From: CAZPXZ01 sp965219495
Lineage (GTDB): Bacteria; Pseudomonadota; Alphaproteobacteria; Rhodobacterales; CAZPXZ01
Direction of reading: 5' to 3'
Assembly: GCA_965219495.1 (NCBI GenBank)
Contig: OZ244777.1
Coordinates: 1 to 64,000, forward strand
Length of the DNA: 64,000 bases
Shown piece after piece: positions 27,210 through 35,156 of this stretch (positions within the stretch are counted from its first letter, which is position 1; every line of letters begins with the position of its first letter). The notes under the pieces were generated by a model. It worked only from the letters and a program-made list of their open reading frames with translations. It had not been told where the DNA came from and ran no database searches. Made by a program: the position numbers and the translations under genes.

Positions 27210-28508
27210 TTATTGATACACGTGAATGCCGCGAATTAGGTCAATGGCATAGGCGAGTTGGTTGTCCATTCGACGGAGTTCTGCGGCCTTCGCGGCGCGC
27301 TCACGCGCTTCTTCTTCTTCTTCCGCGAGTTCGTCCTCACTGAGGTCTCCCTCCAGGCTCCCCCTGAGGTCCGCCTCCGCCGTCGGATCTGTTTGCGCTT
27401 CGTCTTCGATTTCTTCTTCGGGCGGGGGAATCCTGTCCAGGAACACATCGGGTTCGACGCCAAGTCCCTGGATCGATCGTCCGGACGGCGTGTAGTAGCG
27501 GGCGATGGTAAGCCGTAGCGCCCCCTTTTCCCCAAGCGGCACCACGGTTTGCACGGAACCCTTGCCGAACGTCTTGGTTCCGACGATGACAGCACGTCCA
27601 TGGTCCTGAAGCGCGCCCGCCACAATTTCAGAGGCCGATGCGGATCCCCCGTTGATCAGCACGACAACCGGCAACCCCTCGGCGAGGTCTCCTGGCCGCG
27701 CATTGTGGCGATCGATATTTGCCGCCTCCCGGCCACGAGTGGAAACAATTTCGCCTCGCTCCAGAAAAGCGTCGGAAACCGCAACCGCCTGTTCAAGCAA
27801 TCCTCCGGGGTTGTTCCGCAGGTCGAGAACGTAGCCCAACAATTCGGTTTCGCCCGACTCCTCCTTGAGGGCATCGAAAGCGTCCGTCAAATTTTCTTTC
27901 ACGTGGCCGCTGAAGGTTGTGATTCGGATGTATCCGACATCCCCCTCCACTCGCTGCCGGACGGCGCGAATCTTGATGATGTCCCGGATGATTTCGACAT
28001 CGAACGGATCCATACCTTCCCGGGAGATCGTGAGAATGACCTTCGATCCGACGAGACCTCGCAAGAGGTCGACGGATTCCTGGAGCGTCAGTCCGTAAAG
28101 TGATTCGCCATCAACATGGGTGATATAATCACTCGCCATGAGGCCAGCATTCGCCGCAGGCGTCTCGTCGATTGGGGAAACGACCTTCACGAAACCCTCT
28201 TCCTGAATGATCTCGACACCCAGCCCGCCGAATTCGCCCCGTGTTTCGACTTTCATTTCGCCGTATCCCTCGGGGTTCAGATAGTCCGAATGGGGATCAA
28301 GGGAGGAAAGCATTCCGCGGATCGCAGCTTGAATGAGTTCAACATCGTCCACTTCTTCCACGTAGTTGCTTCGGATGCGTTCAAAGATGGCCCCAAAGAG
28401 ATCCAGGTACTCGTAGGTCTCCTGATCGTCAGCACGGAGCGGTGAATTGAAAGAAAGGGACAGGCAAATGGCGAGTCCGATACTTGCTACAATATTTATC
28501 TTGCGCAT
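27210..28508 (-). CDS. ctpA: C-terminal processing peptidase (S41 family)
   Basis: Product of 432 aa exported to the periplasm. Signal peptide MRKINIVASIGLAICLSLSF ends near LRA-D. Next come an N-terminal helical domain with YVEEVDD, a PDZ domain around residues 80-160 (SPIDETPAANAGLMASDYIT) and the S41 domain with catalytic Ser in INGGSASASEIVAGAL and catalytic Lys in VGTKTFGKGSVQ. The tail is very acidic (SEDELAEEEEEARE). Start: ATG at 28508 with GGGAGGAA eight bases upstream; the frame extends further without homology. Downstream of gpmI; the envC-like gene usually found between gpmI and ctpA in relatives is absent. Confidence 0.95.
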   Translation of the reverse strand: MRKINIVASIGLAICLSLSFNSPLRADDQETYEYLDLFGAIFERIRSNYVEEVDDVELIQAAIRGMLSSLDPHSDYLNPEGYGEMKVETRGEFGGLGVEIIQEEGFVKVVSPIDETPAANAGLMASDYITHVDGESLYGLTLQESVDLLRGLVGSKVILTISREGMDPFDVEIIRDIIKIRAVRQRVEGDVGYIRITTFSGHVKENLTDAFDALKEESGETELLGYVLDLRNNPGGLLEQAVAVSDAFLERGEIVSTRGREAANIDRHNARPGDLAEGLPVVVLINGGSASASEIVAGALQDHGRAVIVGTKTFGKGSVQTVVPLGEKGALRLTIARYYTPSGRSIQGLGVEPDVFLDRIPPPEEEIEDEAQTDPTAEADLRGSLEGDLSEDELAEEEEEARERAAKAAELRRMDNQLAYAIDLIRGIHVYQ

Positions 28509-28581
28509 TCGCAAAATTCCTCCCGCAGGCGTTCGAAACAAGGTACCAGATTCGTTGCGGCCACGATACGCCTTGCCTCCT

Positions 28582-30132
28582 TTAGCCGTAGTCAAGGAGC
28601 GAAACTCCGGTCATCTGTTGCGGAGGATCGATTCCCATCAGGTCGAGCAGCGTGGGTGCAATGTCGGCCAGTCCTCCCCCACTGCGCAATGATTGATTTC
28701 CTCGGTTGCCCTCGCCTGAAAGCAAGAGAGGTACCGGGTTGGTGGTATGCGCGGTATGAGGCGATTTCGTGATCGGATCCAGCATGGTTTCCGCGTTGCC
28801 GTGATCAGCGGTGATCAGGGCTGTGGCGCCAACCCTCTCCATGGCGGCCAGCGCGCGGCCGAGCTCCCGGTCGACCGCCTCGACGGCGAGCTTGGTGGCG
28901 GAAAGGCTGCCCGTATGGCCGACCATGTCGGGATTGGCGAAGTTCACAATGATTGCATTGTGGGCGGCTGCTTCGATATTCGCCACTAGTTGCTCACCGA
29001 CCCCGCGGGCGGACATCTCCGGCGCCAAGTCATACGTGGCAACGTTCGGGCTCGGAATAATCCTGCGATCCTCTCCAGGGTCCGGCGCCTCCACACCCCC
29101 ATTCAGAAAATACGTGACGTGCGGGTACTTCTCGGTTTCGGCGATGCGGAATTGACGAACGCCAAGAGCGGAAAGATGGCGGCCGAGTGTCATGTCCACG
29201 GCTTTGGTTGGAAAAAGGATCATGAAGTGCGGGTCCAATGCCGTAGACAGAGGCGTCATGGAGGCGAGAAATTCGAGCCGAGGCGCCACGACAGTGTCGA
29301 TGCCCGTGTCTTCCGGGCGCGCAATCGCGGACAACAATTGCCGCGTTCGGTCGGTTCGAAAGTTCAAATTCAGGTACCCGTCTTCGGGCATCCAGCCTTG
29401 GTAATCACCCAGCACCGTCGGAGATACAAATTCGTCGCTTTCTCCGCGCAACTGGGCATGCCGAATCGCCTCGGCGGCGCTCTTTGCTTTGTGTCCCTCT
29501 CCGAGCGCAATGGCGCGCCAACTCTTGGCCGTGCGTTCCCAACGGCGGTCGCGGTCCATGCCAAAATAGCGGCCACTGACTGTCGCTGCGACGATCTTCG
29601 GTTCGTGGGCGAGCTTGCCGAGAAGCGAGGATACAAATCCCGCGGCGGTGCCGGGAAGCACATCTCGGCCGTCGAGAAAAAGATGCAATCGCACCGGGAC
29701 TCCATGGGCCGCGATTCGGATCGCCGCGCGGGAAATGTGATCAAGATGGGCGTGGACGCCGCCGTCGGAGACCAGCCCGGCCAAGTGGGCGGCGCCGCCG
29801 GACCCCGCGACGGATTTTGCAAATTGGAGGAGAACGGGGTTTTCATCGAATTGGCCTGTCCGAATCGCCGCTTCGATTCTCGGCAGGTCCATAGGCACGA
29901 TGCGTCCGGCGCCGATCGTCAGGTGTCCGACCTCGGAATTGCCGATCTGGCCTTCCGGCAGCCCTACCGCGCCGCCGGAGGCCTTGAGGGTCGTGAAAGG
30001 GCAGGTCGCGCGCAGGCGGTCAAATTCCGGAGTATCTGCGAGCGCAATTGCGTTGGCGATGGAACTTTCTCGTTCGCCCCAACCATCCAGAATTATGAGG
30101 ACTACCGGGGCGCGGGTTCCGTGATGCGCCAC
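28582..30132 (-). CDS. gpmI: 2,3-bisphosphoglycerate-independent phosphoglycerate mutase
   Basis: Product of 516 aa. It interconverts 3- and 2-phosphoglycerate using two manganese ions and a phosphoserine. VVLIILDGWG holds the first metal Asp; the phosphoserine is Ser66 in GQIGNSEVGH. Other metal ligands are in NFRTDRTRQL, ADHGNAETM and SPHTAHTTNPVP. The start is GTG at 30132 (VAHHGTRAPVVLI), one base after the rsfS stop. The rlmH gene that commonly lies between rsfS and gpmI in alphaproteobacteria is missing here. Confidence 0.96.
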   Translation of the reverse strand: MAHHGTRAPVVLIILDGWGERESSIANAIALADTPEFDRLRATCPFTTLKASGGAVGLPEGQIGNSEVGHLTIGAGRIVPMDLPRIEAAIRTGQFDENPVLLQFAKSVAGSGGAAHLAGLVSDGGVHAHLDHISRAAIRIAAHGVPVRLHLFLDGRDVLPGTAAGFVSSLLGKLAHEPKIVAATVSGRYFGMDRDRRWERTAKSWRAIALGEGHKAKSAAEAIRHAQLRGESDEFVSPTVLGDYQGWMPEDGYLNLNFRTDRTRQLLSAIARPEDTGIDTVVAPRLEFLASMTPLSTALDPHFMILFPTKAVDMTLGRHLSALGVRQFRIAETEKYPHVTYFLNGGVEAPDPGEDRRIIPSPNVATYDLAPEMSARGVGEQLVANIEAAAHNAIIVNFANPDMVGHTGSLSATKLAVEAVDRELGRALAAMERVGATALITADHGNAETMLDPITKSPHTAHTTNPVPLLLSGEGNRGNQSLRSGGGLADIAPTLLDLMGIDPPQQMTGVSLLDYG

Positions 30133-30133
30133 G

Positions 30134-30544
30134 TCACCCGCCTGAGGAAGATGTGCGGGCAACCTCGGTGTGCCAGAGTTTCTCCAGGTCGTAAAACGCG
30201 CGGACTTCCGGACGGAACACATGCACAATGGCGTCGCCAGCGTCTATGAGAACCCAGTCGCACGTGTTTGTGCCTTCGATGGAGCTTTGTCGATGCCGGT
30301 CCTTCTTCAGACCTTCGCGGAGATGCTCAGCTATAGCTCGGACATGGCGCGCAGAGCGGCCGGATGCAATGATCATGTGATCCGCCAGCGGAGATTTGCC
30401 GCACAGATCAATACAGAGAACGTTTTCAGCCTTCTCGTCGTCTAGGGTGCTGAGAATGAACGAAACGAGCGATTCATCGGAGCTACCGTCCTGGCTCTCG
30501 GCGCTCCCGCGGTTGGCAAGATCCAGCGGGGTTGTTTCTAACAG
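30134..30544 (-). CDS. rsfS: Ribosomal silencing factor RsfS
   Basis: Homology covers LVSFILSTLDDEKAENVL, IDLCGKSPLADHMIIASGRS, ARHVRAIAEHLREGLKK and GDAIVHVFRPEVRAFYDLEK, the complete RsfS/Iojap domain; it binds uL14 and blocks subunit joining. An ATG exists at 30376, but it lies inside the domain and would remove the first strand and helix. Upstream to the in-frame TAA there is no ATG, GTG or TTG. The best start is CTG at 30544, with GGGAGGAA eight bases before it, giving 136 aa. Directly followed by gpmI. The nadD gene normally upstream is not seen. Confidence 0.85.
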   Translation of the reverse strand: MLETTPLDLANRGSAESQDGSSDESLVSFILSTLDDEKAENVLCIDLCGKSPLADHMIIASGRSARHVRAIAEHLREGLKKDRHRQSSIEGTNTCDWVLIDAGDAIVHVFRPEVRAFYDLEKLWHTEVARTSSSGG

Positions 30545-31234
30545 TGCGGCTTCCTCCCAACTCGCGGGAATTTCGCGTTCGGCGTGATGCGCACGGACAA
30601 ATTAGCAGCAAGAATCTCCGGCTTCAACGCCTTCTGCAATGAAGCGACGCTTGGCGGCGCGCCCGGACGGGGAATTGCGGGCGATGCCCGCGGAGGGGCT
30701 GGACGAGCGCCTGTCCGACCTGCATCCGCAACATGATTCGCGAGTCTACCCAAACCCAGCAAGTCATTCGCAGCGCACTGGCCCGTTTGGATGCTTCACG
30801 ATTGGTTCTCCATTGCGAGGGTGAATCCGAGGCGCTTTCCGGCGAGGGTCATGCAGTCGCGCCGCATGGCCTTGGTTCCCGGGCAGGAGGCCCTGGTATC
30901 AATCGTCCGCGACTCGTATTGCCCCGCAAAATAGAATCCCGATGCTTGCCCCTGCGCCCCCATACTGCGAATGCAGAATCAGGTAAGCATCTTTCACATC
31001 GCGTCCGGCCAAACTACTGCTCAGTCTCACATCCGCCAGCCAGCCAAATTCTTGAATATCTGATAGAGAAAGCCATTGTTTGTGGCAGAACCACCAGGCT
31101 GCATCATGTGCAGCCCCTACTGCAATTGCGCCAATCCACAGGCGCCCGGCCCGACATGATCCCAAACGACAGGCCCCAACCACCGGTCACGACGGATCTG
31201 CCAATTGTAGAAAGAGATCTTTCCTCCCCGCCGC
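30545..31234. other. Region without a recognised gene upstream of rsfS
   Basis: About 690 bases. Open frames exist on both strands (plus 30733-31302, minus 30899-31183 and 30538-30762) but none gives a product I recognise. nadD, expected here by synteny, is not present in any frame. Confidence 0.4.
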
Positions 31235-31522
31235 TCAACCAAGCTTTGAAAGGTCGCCGCGCTGGTCCCACACGCGCAATACTTCGATCCGGTCGTCGAT
31301 GATACGGTAGATGAACGAAAACGGTGTGCGAGGAACGGAGAACTCCCGTACCCCCGCGATTTCCGCGACTGGATGACCGATCAACGGATTTTCTCGAATC
31401 ACTTCACAGACCCTGCCAAATTGCTCTGCGGCGCGCTTCGCGCCTTCAGGGAAGATGCTGGCGTAGTAAGTGCGCATCCACAACAAATCCGAACGGGTGG
31501 ACGGCGAAAAAACGAGTTTCAT
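31235..31522 (-). CDS. RelE/ParE-family toxin
   Basis: Product of 95 aa, the usual ParE size. It begins MKLVFSPSTRSDLLWMRTYY and carries the conserved FGRVCEVIRENPLIGHPV and the C-terminal strands FSFIYRIIDDRIEVLRVWDQ. Members of this fold either poison gyrase (ParE) or cut mRNA on ribosomes (RelE); the REFSVPRTPFSFIYRI pattern favours ParE. Its gene starts three bases after the stop of the antitoxin gene 31526-31810, the normal antitoxin-then-toxin order. Confidence 0.87.
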   Translation of the reverse strand: MKLVFSPSTRSDLLWMRTYYASIFPEGAKRAAEQFGRVCEVIRENPLIGHPVAEIAGVREFSVPRTPFSFIYRIIDDRIEVLRVWDQRGDLSKLG

Positions 31523-31525
31523 GGC

Positions 31526-31810
31526 TCACTTTGGACCGAATGCAATATCAGGCTTCGGCGGCGGAAGCTCAGGGTTCGCGTCCAAAGAGGAAATCCAAGC
31601 ATCCATCGCTTCCTGCGAAATGAAAGCGCCCTGGTCGGCCTCTACGAGGGCCGCTCGGATTGCCGCTCGCTTCTCCGCCCGGCCACGCAGCATGGCTTCG
31701 ATCGCCTTCGCCGCAAGATACGATGCGGAACGTTCCTCGCGCCTTGCTTCCCGTTCGAGGTTCTTCTTGAGGGCCGCGTCGATTCGCATGCTCAATCGTT
31801 CAGTCGCCAC
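31526..31810 (-). CDS. Ribbon-helix-helix antitoxin of the ParE pair
   Basis: Product of 94 aa. The N-terminus (M)ATERLSMRIDAALKKNLER is a CopG/ParD-type ribbon-helix-helix that should bind DNA as a dimer, followed by RSASYLAAKAIEAMLRGRAE. The C-terminal half is acidic and proline rich (NPELPPPKPDIAFGPK) and probably wraps the toxin. Start: GTG at 31810 with GAGGAG seven bases upstream. Likely autorepresses the pair. Confidence 0.82.
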   Translation of the reverse strand: MATERLSMRIDAALKKNLEREARREERSASYLAAKAIEAMLRGRAEKRAAIRAALVEADQGAFISQEAMDAWISSLDANPELPPPKPDIAFGPK

Positions 31811-32016
31811 GCTAGAACTCCTCGCTGTTTCGGTTGGCGAGTGTCTTACATGGTATGACAACGCAGCAAGTTCGTCCAGACCTACTCCCACCCGACGCCA
31901 CGTAAAAGACCTTCCTGGACCTGACTTCATGCTCTCTGTAACTCGGCGCAAAACTACCGTGGACAGGGCCGCAACTTTCCCGCGCATTTATGGGAGGGGC
32001 CCACGGGGCAAAATCC

Positions 32017-32717
32017 TCAACGATGCGCCTTCGATGTGCCTGCCACGTGCCTTGTGGCGCCTGCGCCCTGCGACTGTACCCAAAAACCGTGGATGGATCG
32101 CGGTCCAAAGGATGTTGACGAGACCGACGAATTTGTCGCGGACTCGTCGTCAGGCGCACCAGGAGTTCTGAAGTTGTCCAGCCATCGCCAGATCTTCTGC
32201 GCACGGGTGCACAAAGTCGAAAACGCGACGTTGATCCATTTCTCCAGCAAGTAGGCCGCCTCGGAAAACGAGGGGGCACGTTCGGATCCTGCGGTATCGA
32301 TTGTTGCGAAAGCGGATGGCAGATCCTTGCGTTGCAGGAAATGTCGAAGAAGCTCGGCATTGGATGCTAACAAGCCGAGAAATTCGGGTGTATTGAGCAG
32401 ATCCGAATTGGCGCGGGCAATAACCGCAAAATCGTAGAGATCACGCGCCATGAAATACGCTGCGCGGTGGTGGATTTTCCGCGCAACAATCTCGTCGTCG
32501 CGCATCGCTGGCACCGTTCCGTCGATGCCGGGGATCGAGAGGCCCTCGTCTTCGCTTGCATACGGGAGCACTTGCATCGCAACGTTGTAGTCGAGGTCCC
32601 AATCGTCATGTTCTTTGCGGACCGGGTTGGGGGTTTCAATGTAGTTGCGGACCGGGAGGTCATTAAGCCTCGGATTCAGGAATCCAAGCAGTTGCACATC
32701 GCTCAAGAAGATATCTA
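32017..32717 (-). pseudogene. AbiEii/AbiGii-type nucleotidyltransferase, 3' part, cut by the ISNCY element
   Basis: From the insertion point this frame reads DIFLSDVQLLGFLNPRLND, then VPAMRDDEIVARKIHHRAAY and FMARDLYDFAVIARANSD, the body of AbiEii-like nucleotidyltransferase toxins of type IV toxin-antitoxin systems. Removing the IS and one target copy (TATCTA) restores the frame with the 5' part at 34542-34674, giving ISHDIDIFL, the SxDID-type catalytic motif. The homologous region ends around 32200, although the frame runs on to a stop at 32017. Together with the stop codon at 34594 the gene is dead. Confidence 0.82.
32712..32717. repeat. Target-site duplication, left copy (TATCTA)
   Basis: Six bases TATCTA directly left of the ISNCY end GTGTCCGTGCCAAAA; repeated at 34536-34541. 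Confidence 0.85.
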
Positions 32718-32734
32718 GTGTCCGTGCCAAAATA

Positions 32735-32751
32735 CCGGGTTTTGAACCCGG
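32735..32751. repeat. Palindrome inside the left end of the ISNCY element
   Basis: CCGGGTT (32735-32741), loop TTG, AACCCGG (32745-32751). It lies downstream of the transposase stop and may work as a terminator or transposase site. Confidence 0.6.
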
Positions 32752-32926
32752 CGCGACGTTTCCGGCCCAGGCGCCCGGCGCGGGATTCGGCCCCCTGCGC
32801 CGTGAATGAACGGTTGGGGGCCGGTTTCGCACGAATTTCGAGGATGCCGACGATCTTCCGCCATGAGAAGGGGGCCCCGGCCAGAGCCGGGGCGCATGCC
32901 GACGGCGTTGGCTCGGCCGGCCGCAG

Positions 32927-34369
32927 TCAGGCGGCGCGGCGGATGCCTTGGCGCCGCTGATTCCGGATCTTGTCCCGCTCGGCTCTCTGCAGCGCCAGGC
33001 CAATCCGGTGCAGATTTGCAGCAAGGATTGCGAGAGCGACCGTTCGAGCGAAGCCATCCCTGCCGTGCGCGCGAACCCGGTCCAGGCCGCGGCATTCCAG
33101 GTTGTGGATGGCGGATTCCACTGCCGGATGCTGCCGCCGCGCCGCAGCGAACTCGGGGCGCGCCTCGCGCTCCCGCGCTTTCTGTGAAAGCGTGCCCTTC
33201 GCCGGCAGCGCGTTGCACTCCAGCAGCGCGTCCAGCCGCACCCGGTTGGACGGGCTGTGGAAGCCCCGGTCGAAGCTGCAGCCCCGCACCGACGGAAACA
33301 GGGCGAGGGTCTCCGACAGCAACGGAACCGCCGCGTCCACGTCGTCGTCCTCCCACGAGATGCGGTGGTGAAGGACAAATTGATGCTGGTCCTCGACGAT
33401 GCAGACCGGAACCCCGAGTTCGACCATGCGCCCGGCCTTGCCCTTCGCGCACCAGCGCGTATGCGGCTCGAAGATGGAGAACACCTTCTCTTCATGCGGG
33501 ATCACTTCGCCTTGCAGCAGCCGCCGGTCGATCTGGTCGATCTGGCGAAGCGCATGATCCATAAGGTCTTGCACGGCATCGATGTCCCATGTCTCCGCCC
33601 CGGCCGCCTCGAGTTCCCGCCGCAGCCGTTCCGCCCGCGCCACCAGCGACCGGCAAAGCTCCAGGTAAACGCGCACGCGGTCCGGATGCCGCCTCTGCCG
33701 CCGGGAATTGCGGATCTTGTCGAACAGACGCTTCACCTGCCGGCGCAGATGTCGGCTCTGCCGCCAGCCGCCAAGCCCGAAGGCCGAAGCCAGCTGCGCG
33801 GAAACCCGGATCAGGCACCGCATCGCGTCCCACAGCAAGTTGACGTCGGTCGGATAGTGCACGTCGGTTTCCACCACAAAGGAATCGGCCCGCGCCCGCA
33901 GCGGCGCTTCCGGCTCCTGCCCGAACAGCGCGTGGCCCGCCTTCACCACCAGTTGGTTGATCTCGTTCAGAAGCTCCGGCGTCAGCAGCGAGACATTGCG
34001 CACCAGCGTCCGGTGCTCGTACCGGTGATGGTCGTCGAGCCCCGAATGGCCGAGCATCTCCCGAACCGTCCCGTGGCAATTGGCAAGGTCCTGCAGACGG
34101 TCGTAGTCGCACCGGATGCCCTGCTTCAGCGTCGCCAGCACGAAGATCCGCCACAAATCCATGCCCGGGCGCCCAAGACCCCGGTCCACGCCCGGAAGAA
34201 AATGCGCGTCCAGCAGGTCGAAAACCTGCCGGCGCAACGCTTCGTCGCAGTACAGGTGCTGGATGCCCCGCAACACCGCCGGAATGTCATCCCGGCAGAC
34301 CGGGTCAATCGCAATGTCCTCGATGGCGATTTCGCCAAGCCGAACAAACGGTTCCTGGATTGCCCTCAT
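32927..34369 (-). CDS. ISNCY family transposase
   Basis: Product of 480 aa. It begins MRAIQEPFVRLGEIAIEDIA and DPVCRDDIPAVLRGIQHLY, then GRPGMDLWRIFVLATLKQG and REMLGHSGLDD, the N-terminal DUF772-like part of ISNCY/IS1202 transposases, followed by a long DDE domain (VVETDVHYPTDVNLLWDAMR; GCSFDRGFHS). The frame is intact. The start is ATG at 34369 behind GAGGGCGAGAGC; in-frame ATGs further up are less likely. Confidence 0.92.
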   Translation of the reverse strand: MRAIQEPFVRLGEIAIEDIAIDPVCRDDIPAVLRGIQHLYCDEALRRQVFDLLDAHFLPGVDRGLGRPGMDLWRIFVLATLKQGIRCDYDRLQDLANCHGTVREMLGHSGLDDHHRYEHRTLVRNVSLLTPELLNEINQLVVKAGHALFGQEPEAPLRARADSFVVETDVHYPTDVNLLWDAMRCLIRVSAQLASAFGLGGWRQSRHLRRQVKRLFDKIRNSRRQRRHPDRVRVYLELCRSLVARAERLRRELEAAGAETWDIDAVQDLMDHALRQIDQIDRRLLQGEVIPHEEKVFSIFEPHTRWCAKGKAGRMVELGVPVCIVEDQHQFVLHHRISWEDDDVDAAVPLLSETLALFPSVRGCSFDRGFHSPSNRVRLDALLECNALPAKGTLSQKAREREARPEFAAARRQHPAVESAIHNLECRGLDRVRAHGRDGFARTVALAILAANLHRIGLALQRAERDKIRNQRRQGIRRAA

Positions 34370-34485
34370 GCTCTCGCCCTCGTCTCTGCTCTGCCGGAAC
34401 GAGCGACCCATCGCGAAGATTCCGCCCATTCGACCAATTTCGCCTGGAATTATACGCCTGGGACCAATCTTCGCAACCCAAAACC

Positions 34486-34520
34486 GGTCACAACCTATTG
34501 ATATGAAACGATTTGTGACC
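34486..34520. repeat. Inverted repeat GGTCACAA / TTGTGACC upstream of the ISNCY transposase
   Basis: Perfect eight-base arms at 34486-34493 and 34513-34520 with a 19-base spacer, between the right terminal repeat and the transposase start. It could be a transposase or repressor binding site. Confidence 0.55.
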
Positions 34521-34535
34521 TTTTTGCACAGGCAC

Positions 34536-34541
34536 TATCTA
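34536..34541. repeat. Target-site duplication, right copy (TATCTA)
   Basis: Identical to 32712-32717, directly outside the right end of the ISNCY element. Confidence 0.85.
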
Positions 34542-34674
34542 TGTCGTGACTGATTCGGTGGCGATGCCGCATCGCCAGCAAGGTTCCGCCTCCTCATCTC
34601 CCGTCTCTTCGCTCCAGTCCCGCCCGATCAAGCTGGCGGACGGCTTCGGCCAAATGATTTTTCCAGAAGCGCAC
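34536..34674 (-). pseudogene. AbiEii/AbiGii-type nucleotidyltransferase, 5' part, with an in-frame stop
   Basis: The gene starts with GTG at 34674 and reads RFWKNHLAEAVRQLDRAGLE, the usual N-terminus of this toxin class. At codon 27 (34594-34596) there is TGA, and the same frame then continues GGGTLLAMRHRHRISHD, the GG(T) nucleotidyltransferase loop, straight into the IS duplication. The frame is thus open except for the TGA. The stop and the IS are independent lesions. The start lies four bases after the stop of the small gene 34679-34990. Confidence 0.8.
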
Positions 34675-34678
34675 GGGC

Positions 34679-34990
34679 TCAGACAATCCCTCCGTCCTGG
34701 AGCCGATGCAGTTCACGAATGTCCAGTCCGAAGAGTTCGACAAGCCTGCCCCCGAGCCGGGCCACCGGGATGCCCAATTCTTCTGCGAGGCGGCCTGGCC
34801 TCCCGGCCGGAGTTCCGAGCACGGCCTGCTGGATACGGACCAATTCGCCGTTCTTGGGGTCGTCCCCCAAAGAGCACTGCAGCCAGCCTGTCTGCCGGAA
34901 GCCGCCCATGGTTGGTGGAGCCATGGCAACCGTAACCCTCCAGGGCGTACTTTCACCCTTTCTTGTCAAGTCCTGCGTGGCGCTGTACAT
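34679..34990 (-). CDS. Small hypothetical protein upstream of the broken AbiEii gene, possible antitoxin
   Basis: About 103 aa; not recognised. The C-terminal half (NGELVRIQQAVLGTPAG, RLAEELGIPVARLGGRLVEL) is helical and could be a small winged-helix or helix-turn-helix domain. Its stop lies four bases before the GTG start of the AbiEii-like frame, the position of an antitoxin gene in a type IV pair. The start is uncertain: ATGs at 34990, 34924 and 34909 are all possible. The function is inferred from position only. Confidence 0.4.
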   Translation of the reverse strand: MYSATQDLTRKGESTPWRVTVAMAPPTMGGFRQTGWLQCSLGDDPKNGELVRIQQAVLGTPAGRPGRLAEELGIPVARLGGRLVELFGLDIRELHRLQDGGIV

Positions 34991-35156
34991 CCATGGTTCT
35001 TTTCGGAATCGCCGCCACAATATTTCGTCGCCCCGCAGGAATTATCCAAGACCTCGGTGATGATAGGGTCAAGCGAAACTCTGAACCGCTTGGGCGAAGA
35101 ATTCAGACGGTTGGCGGACGGTCCTGCACAAGTCCGCATGAATTTCAGGATTTCGG

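Larger units (their letters stand above)
32718..34535 (-). mobile_element. ISNCY-type insertion sequence (IS1202-like), complete
   Basis: A 1818-bp element. Left end GTGTCCGTGCCAAAA; right end, read inward on the other strand, GTGCCTGTGCAAAAA, so the imperfect terminal repeats match at 12 of 15 positions. It is flanked by the 6-bp duplication TATCTA. It holds one intact transposase. It sits inside the AbiEii-like gene. Confidence 0.87.

Noticed and set aside
30538..30762. Minus-strand frame in the place of nadD
   Set aside because: The product has no NadD motif (no GSFDPxHxGH) and is not similar to anything known to me.
33257..34501. Plus-strand frame of 414 codons across the ISNCY element
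   Set aside because: Antisense shadow of the transposase.
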